From NCBI GenBank assembly GCA_023634235.1, contig JAMKCF010000007.1, positions 19,102,592-19,166,591 of the forward strand: a stretch of DNA of 64,000 nucleotides, in the 5' to 3' direction. Positions 11,225 through 21,862 of this stretch are shown here, piece by piece. Made by a program: the position numbers and the translations under genes. How positions within the stretch are numbered: position 1 is the stretch's first letter; every line of letters begins with the position of its first letter. A model generated the notes under the pieces. That model ran no database searches. It had not been told where the DNA came from and saw only the letters and a list, made by a program, of their open reading frames with translations. This stretch comes from Pisaster brevispinus. Taxonomy: Eukaryota > Echinodermata > Asteroidea > Forcipulatida > Asteriidae.

Positions 11225-11615
11225 GTAGTTGGTCGTGACTTTGAACTCTGAGAAATGATCCGGTCCAAATTCAACCCATGGTGCAGAAGTTTATTCTAAT
11301 CCCTCTTTGGACTTAATTGAAGAAAGCCATCTCTTTCCTTCCCTGTGTACTACTTTTTAGTATTAATGAAGAACTGCATTCAATGGATGTGTTGTATCAA
11401 AATTAAGTAAATCCCAGTAGACCCAGGGCGCTTGTGCTCCTCTTTTTGAAATGCTGACCTATTTTAATAGATGACTACAGCGCCCCAGTTACTTTGTCTA
11501 TAGACCTCCAATTATAGCTACATCAACAAGTTTCTTTTTCAAAAAAGTGAAAAACTCAAAACTTAAGCTCAACAAGTTTTGGAAACTGTGAAAGAAAAGA
11601 GTGTAACAAACTCGC
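11225..11615. repeat. Segment A of a nested duplication (391 bp)
   Basis: Repeated almost without change at 11845-12235, with an offset of 620 bp. I noticed only a single-base difference near 11556/12176. It contains an old MITE at 11418-11500. Near identity indicates a recent event. Confidence 0.93.
11418..11500. mobile_element. Old short MITE, same family as 26023-26133
   Basis: Begins TAGACCCAGGGCGCTTGTGC and ends CAGCGCCCCAGTTACTTTGTCTA-like sequence, matching the ends of the 111-bp MITE at 26023. The ends are diverged and no target duplication remains. A second copy exists at 12038-12120 because the whole segment was duplicated. Confidence 0.6.
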
Positions 11616-11839
11616 CTGCAGCCAGAAACTACATCATTACACCCGGGCATACACAAGAGACCCGCTCGCAAACTAGAGCTGCGGTGGCTGATACCGGGGC
11701 AGACACGAGTGTCACGTGATGGCTAATCGAACGCTCTCGTGTAAGTTTTACTTACACGTGTAAGCTAATCAAACGCACCCTTAGTTCAGTTGCGTTTCCA
11801 CCGATGGAACATTCTGCGGAATTATAGCCTCCTGATACT
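11613..11839. repeat. Segment B of the nested duplication (227 bp)
   Basis: Repeated at 13041-13267 with only a single difference noticed. Its right half ends in CTAATCAAACGCACCC, the same terminal sequence that closes the inverted-repeat element at 12751-13208. Segment B therefore looks like the separated right part of that element. Confidence 0.93.
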
Positions 11840-11844
11840 TTTTT

Positions 11845-12235
11845 GTAGTTGGTCGTGACTTTGAACTCTGAGAAATGATCCGGTCCAAATTCAACCCATG
11901 GTGCAGAAGTTTATTCTAATCCCTCTTTGGACTTAATTGAAGAAAGCCATCTCTTTCCTTCCCTGTGTACTACTTTTTAGTATTAATGAAGAACTGCATT
12001 CAATGGATGTGTTGTATCAAAATTAAGTAAATCCCAGTAGACCCAGGGCGCTTGTGCTCCTCTTTTTGAAATGCTGACCTATTTTAATAGATGACTACAG
12101 CGCCCCAGTTACTTTGTCTATAGACCTCCAATTATAGCTACATCAACAAGTTTCTTTTTCAAAAAAGTGAAAAACTCTAAACTTAAGCTCAACAAGTTTT
12201 GGAAACTGTGAAAGAAAAGAGTGTAACAAACTCGC
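11845..12235. repeat. Segment A' (second copy of A)
   Basis: Direct copy of 11225-11615. It is followed by unique sequence rather than by segment B, so the junction at 12235 is a rearrangement breakpoint. Confidence 0.93.
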
Positions 12236-13040
12236 AAACTTGCAAATACAAAAATATTGAGTGCTAATTATTACGCAAACGAGCAAGAGCCACGTGACAA
12301 GTAATCACGTATGGGGGCATACAACTTGTTTCTACTCATGGACATATTCTTATTTCCATATTCGGTCATAAATAAGACCCCGACTCATTTCGGAGAGGCT
12401 TCTCCAGTTCTTCTTCAAAACCCCATAAGATAATAGAAGATGCAAGTGATGCATATATGACTGTACAGTCTAATTAAATAGCACTAAAAAGACAGCATCT
12501 AAAGCTGTTCCTAAGTTAAAATACATTTATGCTCAGACATTATGAAGTACAACACAGCAGGTTTTGAGTTTCTGTCACAGTCTAAACGCTGTTTTTATTT
12601 AAAGTGCCGGCTACCCTTTGGCAAACCGACCTCATCCAAGACATCAGTGTAGCCAAACCGGCAGCACAAATAAAGACGTACTTTTAATATAACTGAATGA
12701 TTATCAGTACAAGCAACATGTGTAATAACACTGTTCATTATAAGTATACTATGGTTGCGTTCGATTACCTTCCCTGTGTGCACACCGGATTTACACTCGT
12801 GAAAACAAACAGCACCGTCATTTCCGCCGTCTGCTCAATTGGATAACGACAATGTCCGTGACGACACAAATTTATTATATCAATCATACTTTGCAAACGC
12901 TCACCAACTGTTTGTTTTTCAGGAAATGCATTTCCTTCTTATTTGCTATTATTGTTTCATAGACAATAAAACAGTGTATTAATGTGTAGTTTTTGTACTC
13001 GCATTGCAATCAACTTGTCCCCCGCCATCTTGGTATGAAA
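12236..13040. other. Unique spacer C between duplicated segments
   Basis: No gene supported. It includes the left part of an inverted-repeat element whose right part is segment B'. Confidence 0.5.
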
Positions 13041-13208
13041 CGCCTGCAGCCAGAAACTACATCATTACACCCGGGCATACACAAGAGACCCGCTCGCAAA
13101 CTAGAGCTGCGGTGGCTGATACCGGGGCAGACACGAGTGTCACGTGATGGCTAATCGAACGCTCTCGTGTAAGTTTTACTTACACGTGTAAGCTAATCAA
13201 ACGCACCC
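12751..13208. mobile_element. Putative inverted-repeat DNA element, about 458 bp
   Basis: Left end GGTTGCGTTCGATTA and right end CTAATCAAACGCACCC are imperfect inverted repeats. A further internal hairpin (GTAAGTTTTACTTACAC) lies near the right end. No coding capacity and no clear target duplication. Confidence 0.45.
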
Positions 13209-13267
13209 TTAGTTCAGTTGCGTTTCCACTGATGGAACATTCTGCGGAATTATAGCCTCCTGATACT
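13041..13267. repeat. Segment B' (second copy of B)
   Basis: Direct copy of 11613-11839, with one base difference noticed (CCACTGATGG against CCACCGATGG). Confidence 0.93.
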
Positions 13268-13479
13268 CGTGAGCGCTTTGGCAACTGTACGACGTAACAA
13301 CAATCATACAATAAAAAGTAACGGCTCATAAAGCCCTCAATACAACAACTGGCTTAATGATCACTAAGGCGCCAAAAAAGTGTGTGTATTGACTGTCTGA
13401 CCGAAAATAAATTGCCCTATGCTTTACACTGATTCCTCAAAACACTATTAGTAGTACTATAGCATGGAGGAAGGAGGAA

Positions 13480-13950
13480 CTATTCTTGAGTTCACTGAAA
13501 AGTGAATGAACGACTAACTCTGATTGTAGGGAAAATTACAGATCCAGCTTAATCACATACTGCTGCAAGACAAGGAACCTCGAGCTCCAATAGTATTACA
13601 TCCATAAGGCAAAGGACTCACACTGGAAATACCCTCGTCCGACTAAATAATAAAGGACTCACACTGGTGGAAAGAACCTCGAGCCCGATCAATAGTAAAT
13701 GAAAAGCTCACATTGGAGAAAACAAAATTTTCTCGAGCAAACTAAATCCAAAAAATTAAGGACTCACACGGGAGGAATGAACCTCGAGCCCATAAAACAA
13801 AACAAAAAACTTGAAGGCTGCCAGTGGAGAAAAGTATTCTCGAGCCCACTAAAAACCAACTTAATCATGACTCACACTGGAGGAACTATCCTCGAGTCCT
13901 CTAAATGAGTGAGGACTCCCACTGGAGGAGGGGTTAACCTCGAGCCCCAA
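13480..13950. repeat. Degenerate minisatellite with conserved CTCACACTGGAG and CCTCGAGCCC boxes
   Basis: About nine units of roughly 45-60 bp. Each has a CTCACACTGG-type box, then a short gap, then a CTCGAG-centred box, then a variable A-rich spacer. Seven exact CTCGAG sites occur between 13578 and 13943. Boxes are conserved while spacers vary in length and sequence. Frames through it read THTGG by chance and are interrupted. Confidence 0.8.
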
Positions 13951-14691
13951 ATCAATTGGCAACATTCAATTTTGAATAAGATGCACGTAAAACGACTAGG
14001 TAAACGTACCAAACCTCCTCCAACAGTCTGGAATGCACAGACTAAGGATGATGAACTTAAAACATCAAACTAAACATAGTTAAGAAATACGGGCATCAGA
14101 TCTACATCAACTACCTCTGTGTCCTGTGAGCAGATAGATGTGTAAATACACGGTCAGCTAACGTTCCTTAACAACTTGACCTATAAAACAGGTGGTACTT
14201 AAGGGGTGGAGATGGGAAAATGTTTGACCTATGTGTTAGATGACTGTAACGAAAGTGACAGCTATCCCGCCAAATTAAAACTGCCTCCATTAAGCGAGAG
14301 CCGTGATTGGCGGAAAGTATCAATTTTGCATAACCCGCAAATAAAAAATCTCATTGGTTTATAACAACAATGCTTGACATTGAAATCAATGTTTATAGCG
14401 ACAACGCAACCTTGAATTTACTTTCCCAAGGTCACCAGCTTGAGCGCGCGACACGCAGACGTGTTGTGTTACAGACTTATTTCACAAAAAGTAAGTCAAT
14501 GCCAGTTCGGTAACAGACAACAAGACGCAGCCGCAATGCATGTACCTCGCTGAGCATATGGCATTTTATCGTTAATGAATGAACGATAAAAGAAATAAGA
14601 ACAGGCTTCTGGGGATGAGGGATCCAAGGACCAATCCACGCAACAATTGAGTTGACATTTGAGTCTTTCCTTGAGTTATAACTTGCATGCA
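13951..14691. other. No feature recognised
   Basis: Moderately GC-containing DNA with a few CCAAT-like and E-box-like words but no frame or splice pair I can support. Confidence 0.45.
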
Positions 14692-14966
14692 GTCAGGTTG
14701 GCTCAGTGGTTTCCTTCCCTGCCTTTCACCTCTGGGGCCCCAGTTCGAATCCTGGGCCGGAGCAAGCTTGTATGTGGATAGGGTTTTCAGTCCCTACCTG
14801 ACTGCGTGGGTTTTTCCTACTTGGGGTTTTCCTCTCACATCTAAAAACTGACATTTCTTCATCGTTTTCTCTACACAGGTACCTTCAGGCCTACGGGTCA
14901 CAGTGCTATCGCTTTTGAGGGTCCCTTGGTTTCATTACCAGAAAGATATAATAATAATAAAAAAAA
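14692..14966 (+). mobile_element. tRNA-derived SINE
   Basis: Box A (GGTTGGCTCAGTGGTTTCC) and box B (AGTTCGAATCC at about 14750) form a tRNA-like RNA polymerase III head. A body with GTGGATAGGGTTTTCAG and TGCGTGGGTTTTTCC follows, and the tail is ATAATAATAAT and A-rich. The body recurs in reverse at 49010-49103. Confidence 0.8.
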
Positions 14967-15044
14967 TGCACACACACACACAAACACGGAAGGCCATGTC
15001 AGAAACAGTATGCCCCTTTGGTGGCTTCGACAACAGTGGGGCAT

Positions 15045-15240
15045 AAAGAGGCAGGAAGCTATTAGTTTTACCCACAAATGTATCAACATTTTCCTTATTG
15101 ATGACATTTCATTCACCGGTGCATAATTTGCATATTTTGTTCTATTGTAAGTTCGAACCAAAAAAGGTTTCAGATTGAATCTACCAACCACCAATACTGT
15201 TCCATCTTATCCAAATCATCAAGTAGGGAATTTGAAAATG
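15045..15240 (-). repeat. Third fragment of the NLR upstream duplication
   Basis: Matches 6590-6780: shared words include GGCAGGAAGC, GATGACATTTCA and CACCAA-ACTGT-CCATCT followed by CCAAATCATCA. Orientation is the same as the other two copies. It lies on the minus strand just downstream of the exon at 16757-16852, so that exon's 3' intron is homologous to the intron before the NACHT exon. Confidence 0.7.
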
Positions 15241-16756
15241 GATATTTAGTTTATCACAAAGTGTTTTTAACATTAAACTTCTGTCAAAAATATTAGAAAT
15301 AACCAAACATATCTGCATCCATCAATTGTATGCATTACTTGAGTAGTGAATCATTATTAGCAAAACTAGAACAGCAGAAGCTACCTTGGCTAGCTGCCGA
15401 ACGCCCGATAGAGAAACAATGAATACTAGAAAAACAATCATTGATCAACTGATGTTCAAAGAGGTGGGGCCAATTAACAAGTATGTAGTTGGCCATTGCC
15501 TACTTGGTTTGAATTGTGGGAAAGAGGCTCAGGATGGGTAGGGCTGATTACGATGAAACATAGGTGTTTTTTAAACCACATAATAAAAACAAATTCTTAC
15601 ACGTAGATCTCAGCTCTGGTACATACATGTCATCAAAGACATGAATTTACCAGAGTAGATGCATCTATCTACATGTGTTAAAATTTACAGGTACTTCGAA
15701 AGATGCATGCTCGTCAAAAACAGATAGCTGTTGGCTATCTCTCACATTAAGAAAGGCGAAACAGTTACATGTTGTACATGTGTACATGAAACATTTTTTC
15801 TTTGCATTTCCTCTTACTCAAATATGTATGGTTTCTCCACTCATTAAACACAATAAGAGCCCACATTATCATAAACTGAACCTTCCAAGACATCACCCTG
15901 TAGATGCATGTTACAGAATACATATAGTCTCAAGACTGCATGACTTACCTCTTTGCCCTCTGAAATTGTACTGAATGATCTAGACACCAACCTAACAGCA
16001 TCTTTGCCACTTACAACATGACCTAAACCCTTCCTTTGTGTCAAACAGAGAAACTAACTAAGCCTTACAATTATAATTGAATTAGACCCACCACAATTGT
16101 TCCATAGTGTATCACACCAGAAAATCCACACATATTTTGGTTCAATGCAATGCATATCACACACATTCATTGAACTAGTCAGTGGTACATGTTACACATG
16201 TACCAGAAATCTTCCATCTCCACAAACAATGCTCTTCTGAAAAATACTCTGCATTTTTTTCATTTTGTTGTACTGGTTGTACCCAAAAATATAGTTGCAA
16301 TGGTAAACCTGATTTATGTTGATGTTAATATTAAATATACCATTTAAAAGCATTCTTATTCGAAGCTCATTGCAAAACTGATTACTGAAGGAAGCTGTTT
16401 AATTTCCAGAGGGAAATACTGAACCCTGAAAACTTTAACTTTAAAAATGTTCCCTTTGCACACTGTGGATCAAACCACATTTTGGCTGTAAGAAAAATGA
16501 ACTGCAAATGAGAGTAAAAAAGTTTTTTTTACACAAAAAACTTTCTGACACAATGAGGCAAAAACATTTATAAAAAGTCTCAATTCAAACTATCTAAGGC
16601 AAAAAATTTAACAAAAAGTCTCAATGCGGACGGACGGACGAACAAATCGGTACTACATACACCAACTGTAGGCTCGCATTCTGCTAAAGCAGCTCACCAA
16701 AATACCCTGCAACAATGTCTATTATTTTTCTATAAGAAATTACAGCATGTACTTAC
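15241..16756. other. No feature recognised
   Basis: AT-rich intron-like DNA. The frame at 15675-15974 has no recognisable motif or splice context. Confidence 0.5.
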
Positions 16757-16852
16757 ATGGGGTTTGGGGTTGTAATGACCATCCACTGGTAGCAGCTTGG
16801 GAGGAGTCATCAAGTTTTGGAATCTTTGGTGGGGTGCACTCTTGGTCAGAAC
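16757..16852 (-). CDS. Putative NLR N-terminal exon 3 (phase 1-1, 32 codons)
   Basis: Bounded by an acceptor (CTTTATTGTAG) and a consensus donor (CCCCAT then GTAAGT). Read in the frame set by the preceding exons it gives SDQECTPPKIPKLDD and then SSQAATSGWSLQPQTP, a Pro- and Ser-rich linker. The length is a multiple of three and both ends are phase 1, so the exon can be skipped or repeated without shifting frame. If spliced to the acceptor near 5566, the frame continues straight into the pre-NACHT linker. The function of the linker is unknown. Confidence 0.6.
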
Positions 16853-17159
16853 CTACAATAAAGTTTATTGGATATGTTTGACTAAATATCAAAGTATTAA
16901 TGTCAGGCCTCTTACTAAATGAATACAATAATTTAATAAATAAATAGCCCCCCACCCAAAAAAGTGCTCGAAATAAAAAAAAGACTAGGAAAAGTCCACG
17001 CAAAATGTAAAAAAATGGTGTGCATATAAAAACTTAAGTGCAAAAATGGACCGAAATGCTTGAATTGGGCCTTCATTTTCAAAATGTGTCCAACTCTCCC
17101 CTGCGTCGCTTCGCAAAAGGTGGCATTGATGCGCGGATGTACTTTTCTTTTATATGTGT

Positions 17160-17305
17160 CCCCCCAAAAAAAAATAATAATAATAAATAATATAAAAAAA
17201 ATATTAAAAAAAATAAATAAAATTAAAAATAAAAATAAATAAAAATAATAAAAAATTAATTTTAAAAAATATTCACCCCCCAAAAAAAAATAAAATAAAT
17301 AAAAG
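17160..17305. repeat. AT-rich low-complexity tract
   Basis: Runs of A, AAT and TAAAAAT with almost no G or C, between C runs at both ends. The long hydrophobic minus frame through it is a composition artefact. Confidence 0.9.
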
Positions 17306-17929
17306 CTCCTAGTTACAAGCCTGATCAATATCTATTTTTCATCAATTCATACAAAATTGAGAAAGGATCTAAGAATGACCTTTAAGGTCTAAAATGGGAA
17401 TGTCATGAGGAGAGCCGACATTAATTTCAGAGATTTCTTGACACTGCAAGCCTCATTATCAAAACGTTGCCACCAAGGAATGGTTGCATCATCTACAAAT
17501 ATTCCTGTAATATGCTTCAGGGGATAAATCATTGTTTTTTGGAAGAGTTGATTCATATTTTAATCCTGTTCCAAACTCACCAAAAAAAACATCCTGACAA
17601 CTATTTTATCCATAATGACATGGTAATATTTCAGTGAAAATTATTTATATTGGCAGTTATTTTGTGCAAGCTAATAAATAATTGTTTTGATTACTGCTAT
17701 CAAAATAAGTGATTTGGGATTTTCAAGTTGTTATTTACTCATGGCAGTATTTAATACAAAATACTTTCTCCAGAGGATTGGTTTTGGTCACAGAACTAAA
17801 CTTGTACTTATCTGTGTGTATCTGCTTTATGGTAAACTGGTATATCAGTTCTTAAACAGTGCTTTATTTACAGGCTTCTCAGGGCACTTGATGTGTTTAA
17901 GACAGGTAGCTCTTTGCTCAAATGTTGAA

Positions 17930-18185
17930 TTAGGAGACCCAATCTTATTGCACCTGCAAGGGTTTATTTACAAGGTGCTGCTGCCCATTCAGCAGCCACT
18001 GCCAGAAACCCCACAGCAAGTGTCTTCCCGTAACGGCAAGTGTGGGTTGTTTAAGGTGCATTGCATAACATACAGGAACTAAGCTTTATGTCCCATCAAT
18101 AATTATTGAGTGTCTTGCCCTAGGACACAAGTGTCAAGATCACGACTCAAACCCACACTCTGCTGATCAAAGATTGTGTACTAAA
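17930..18185 (-). mobile_element. Degenerate SINE, same family as 22771-23204
   Basis: In order it shares TACAAGGTGCTG, TTTATGTCCCATC, AGTGTCTTGCCCTAGGACACAAGTGTC and CAAACCCACACTCTGCTGA with the better copy at 22771-23204. Many substitutions show it is old. Confidence 0.7.
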
Positions 18186-18259
18186 TACCTAAAATACTTT
18201 GTTTAAATGACAATAGATTTACAATCGATGATTTTGGGGGAAAGAGCCTTATTTGATTT

Positions 18260-18644
18260 GAAACTCAGTAAAGTGTATTTTAATCAATAATTTACACCAT
18301 ATTTTTGTTTCTTAAATTGTATACATACCTGTTACTGCTGGCCTTTGTTGTGTGATATGGAACTGACAATTTTGAGCACCGATGACAGTCCAATGACCGC
18401 TGCCTGATGTTTTTTGCTGAATCACGTTTGCAGAATGTAAAACTTTGTCACCTGCTAGAAGACTACTTCCTGCCAGCAATTAGAAGGACAATCATATCTC
18501 AAATTGTGCATCTTTAAGAAGAAGAATGTGTTGGGTTTTTTTAAATATTCTTTAGTTTGTTTGGTTACTTCTTATTGCAAGACACTATTTTTGAAACTCA
18601 GTGAAGTGTAATTAAATCAATAATTTACACCATATTTTTGTTTC
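18260..18644. repeat. Pair of ~52-bp direct repeats flanking exon 2
   Basis: Copies at 18260-18311 and 18593-18644 share AATCAATAATTTACACCATA and differ at about three positions. They sit in the introns on each side of the exon at 18329-18451. Confidence 0.85.
18329..18451 (-). CDS. Putative NLR N-terminal exon 2 with RHIM-like motif (phase 1-1, 41 codons)
   Basis: Acceptor TCTTCTAGCAG and donor ACAG then GTATGT enclose 123 bp in phase 1 at both ends. The frame fixed by exon 1 encodes DKVLHSANVIQQKTSGSG, then HWTVIGAQNCQFHITQQ. The centre TVIGAQN resembles the core of RHIM amyloid motifs ([IV]Q[IV]Gxx N, for example in RIPK1), but the second position is Val rather than Gln. Flanking Gln, Ser and Gly richness fits an amyloid-prone segment. 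The exon lies between two 52-bp direct repeats. The role in signalling is inferred only; the exon itself is well supported by splice sites and phase. Confidence 0.62.
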
Positions 18645-18856
18645 GGCATTTTGTAGCACATTACTTGTAGATTATTTGGCTTTATTCCTTTCCTGATACT
18701 TCTCTCTGCAGACACTCAAGTTGAAATCGAAGAAAACTTTCTAACATTCTTATACTTTAACTCTAAGATTCACATAACAATCTCGAAATCTTTTAACAAT
18801 TTGAAAATCAATGGCAACAACGTACATTTTTATCTGCTATCACAATAATTTTATAC

Positions 18857-19010
18857 CTTGAAACATTTGTGTGTTTGCTACTCTCATTAGGTCACTTGTT
18901 TCTGGCATTTCTTGAGTGTTTTCAACAACAGCCAGTGATCTTTGTTCTGGTTCTTGAGATTGTCCGGCCATCTCCTCCTCTTCCATGGTCTCCTCACTCT
19001 GGTCAGCCAT
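18857..19010 (-). CDS. Putative NLR first coding exon (acidic N-terminus)
   Basis: ATG at 19010 opens 51 codons beginning MADQSEETMEEEEMAGQ, strongly acidic, followed by SLAVVENTQEMPETSD and ending VANTQMFQ before a donor (CAAG then GTATAA). It ends in phase 1, matching exon 2. A possible acceptor (TTCTGTCAG) lies directly before the ATG, which suggests an upstream untranslated exon. Chosen start: the first ATG after that acceptor. It could instead belong to an unrelated gene; the link to the NLR rests on phase, strand and homologous introns. Confidence 0.6.
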
Positions 19011-19012
19011 AT

Positions 19013-19860
19013 CTGACAGAATCTTAGGAATCAAAGAAAGATAGTTTCTCAGATGATAGATTATGCCTCTGTTTATTATTCTAGTCTATGGATCAAGCAA
19101 ACAATCTACTTCTGATTAGATGTCAAAGTTCATGAAATACTGGTCAGTAATATGATGCAGTCTTACCTTCAATTCCAGGAACAATCAGTGCTTTAACCAG
19201 GCTCAGTCACCCAACAGTCAGAAAGATGAAACATCTTCACTGATGGTGCCAGTAGTCCTAACCCATTTTAAAGTCAATGTTGAGTTGCTTAACAAACCTA
19301 ATTTTGAGAGCAAAAAAATCAAACAAAAGTCCTAAAACGTTATTGTTGCATGGTGATGCAAGTTCAGGTATGGTGTGTGTGCAAACCTTACCAGTATCAC
19401 TAGTTACACCATAGAGCAAGATCCTAATGGTGAGCAAGGTGGTCATAAACGCACAGAAAAACCTCAAAACAAATTCTCTCCAACTGTTCTAAGCCCAGTT
19501 TGCAGTTGCTCTGAAGGGTTGAAAACGGTACTTCTTAACATCCTGATATGAAAGAATTTAGAGAGTCAGTGTGAGTTAATAATTATTGTGACCTCACTCC
19601 ACAATCAGGTTCAATGGAAATAGTGAAACGGCATTGAAAGTCATTGAAGACAACTGAAACCAGCCTTAATATCAATGTTATATGATGTCTGAAATGTTTT
19701 ATACATGTTTAATAGATTGTAATATTTAACAACTCAGAGACAAAGCTGCATTATTTACCCTACACAGATATTACCGTTATTAATTTCTGGCAATGAATCA
19801 ATGATGCCTCAGATGCAACTTGGGATGAATCAAAAACACATGAGTCTCTACTCCTCCACA
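19013..19860. other. No feature recognised
   Basis: Upstream of the putative first coding exon. No clear promoter or untranslated exon could be pinned down. Confidence 0.4.
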
Positions 19861-19867
19861 ACAATTG

Positions 19868-19985
19868 TTATGGGTTCTTTTACGAGCAATACCTATCCTA
19901 CACAGGACCCACGCCCTATCCAAAGGAAAAAGCAATAGTCGAGTATCTTGCTTCAGGAACACAAGCATAGTGACCAACAATGCCG
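19868..19985 (-). mobile_element. Old SINE fragment
   Basis: TGGGTTCTTTTACGAGCAAT followed by CCCTATCCAAAGGA and TATCTTGCTTCAGGAACACAAG matches the body of the SINE at 22771-23204 in the same orientation, without head or tail. Confidence 0.5.
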
Positions 19986-20339
19986 GGACGATGTGTAAAA
20001 AGCGTTCATATCAACTTTCTGAGTCCTGTCGAAAAAAATCCATAGGCACACTACTCAGGTGGGGTTTGAAACCACAATTTGAAATGGCCTTTTGTAACCA
20101 GAGTCGCGCTTTTTGAACTCAAATGAAGTGGTAAGATAATGGCAGGGTGGGTTTGAATTCCACACAAGTAGTGTTTATTTTACTTGCCTTTTCCTCTGCA
20201 GGACTTGAGAAAGCTCCCAGAACACAGTGCTTTAAAAAAAAATACAGCCAGAAACAATTTCAGCCAGAAATATGGCATATCAGACCCCTGGGCACACGAG
20301 AACCAGCCACAAAAAAGGCACACCGGACCTAATTGGACC

Positions 20340-21862
20340 TAGTTGGGCACACCAGACACAATTGAAAAGTTGGGCATACCAGACCCATTTCAAAGTTGGG
20401 CACACCAGACCAAATTTAAAGTTGGGCACACCAGACCCATTTGTAAGTTGGGCACACCAGACGCAATTGAAAGTTGGGCACACAATACCCATTTGAAAGT
20501 TGGGCACACCATAGTATGGTGCGCCCAACTTTCAAATGGGTATGGCATACCCATTTGAAAGTTGGGTACACCAGACTCATCTGAAAGTTTGGCACACCAG
20601 ACTCACTTGAAAGTTGGGCACACCAGACCCATTTCAAAGTTGGGCACACCAGACCCATTTGAAAGTTGGGCATACCAGACCCATTTCAAAGTTGGGCACA
20701 CCAGACCAAATTTAAAGTTGGGCACACCAGACCCATTTGTAAGTTGGGCACACCAGACGCAATTGAAAGTTGGGCACACAATACCCATTTGAAAGTTGGG
20801 CACACCATAGTATGGTGCGCCCAACTTTCAAATGGGTATGGCATACCCATTTGAAAGTTGGGTACACCAGACTCATTTGAAAGTTTGGCACACCAGACTC
20901 ACTTGAAAGTTGGGTACACCAGACTCATTTCAAAGTTGGGCACACCAGACCCATTTGAAAGTTGGGCATACCAGACCCATTTCAAAGTTGGGCACACCAG
21001 ACCAAATTTAAAGTTGGGCACACCAGACCCATTTGTAAGTTGGGCACACCAGACGCAATTGAAAGTTGGGCACACAATACCCATTTGAAAGTTGGGCACA
21101 CCATAGTATGGTGCGCCCAACTTTCAAATGGGTATGGCATACCCATTTGAAAGTTGGGTACACCAGACTCATTTGAAAGTTTGGCACACCAGACTCACTT
21201 GAAAGTTGGGCACACCAGACCCATTTGAAAGTTGGGCACACCAGACCCATTTGAAAGTTGGGCATACCAGACCCATTTCAAAGTTGGGCACACCAGACCA
21301 AATTTAAAGTTGGGCACACCAGACCCATTTGTAAGTTGGGCACACCAGACGCAATTGAAAGTTGCGCACACAATACCCATTTGAAAGTTGGGCACACCAT
21401 AGTATGGTGCGCCCAACTTTCAAATGGGTATGGCATACCCATTTGAAAGTTGGGTACACCAGACTCATTTGAAAGTTTGGCACACCAGACTCACTTGAAA
21501 GTTGGGTACACCAGACTCATTTCAAAGTTGGGCACACCAGACCCATTTGAAAGTTGGGCATACCAGACCCATTTCAAAGTTGGGCACACCAGACCAAATT
21601 TAAAGTTGGGCACACCAGACCCATTTGTAAGTTGGGCACACCAGACGCAATTGAAAGTTGGGCACACAATACCCATTTGAAAGTTGGGCACACCATAGTA
21701 TGGTGCGCCCAACTTTCAAATGGGTATGGCATACCCATTTGAAAGTTGGGTACACCAGACTCATTTGAAAGTTTGGCACACCAGACTCACTTGAAAGTTG
21801 GGCACACCAGACCCATTTGAAAGTTGGGCACACCAGACCCATTTGAAAGTTAGGCACACCTG
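20340..21862. repeat. Satellite array: 26-bp units in a 296-bp higher-order repeat with palindromes
   Basis: The basic unit is AGTTGGGCACACCAGACCCA plus TTTGAA. Variants are arranged in a fixed order that repeats every 296 bp: the marker CCATAGTATGGTGCGCCC starts at about 20509, 20805, 21101, 21397 and 21693. Each higher-order unit contains one stretch where units are inverted, so two long overlapping palindromes form around ATAGTAT and TATGGCATA. The units happen to lack stop codons in several frames of both strands, which creates many false reading frames. Confidence 0.97.

Noticed and set aside
13480..13950. CRISPR-like array or C2H2 zinc-finger gene (THTGG in one frame)
   Set aside because: This is animal DNA; repeats are not identical, spacers vary in length, and no Cys/His finger pattern or continuous frame exists.
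14692..14770. Functional tRNA gene
   Set aside because: Box A and box B are present, but the head does not fold into a full tRNA and is followed by a SINE body and tail.
16933..17328. Long hydrophobic minus-strand frame
   Set aside because: It comes from the A- and T-rich low-complexity tract and has no conserved motif.
17387..17475. Minus-strand segment reading IFVDDATIPWWQRFDNEAC with an acceptor in phase 1
   Set aside because: It ends in a stop within 40 codons and has no donor; it could be an alternative last exon after exon 2, but a single acceptor is too little support.
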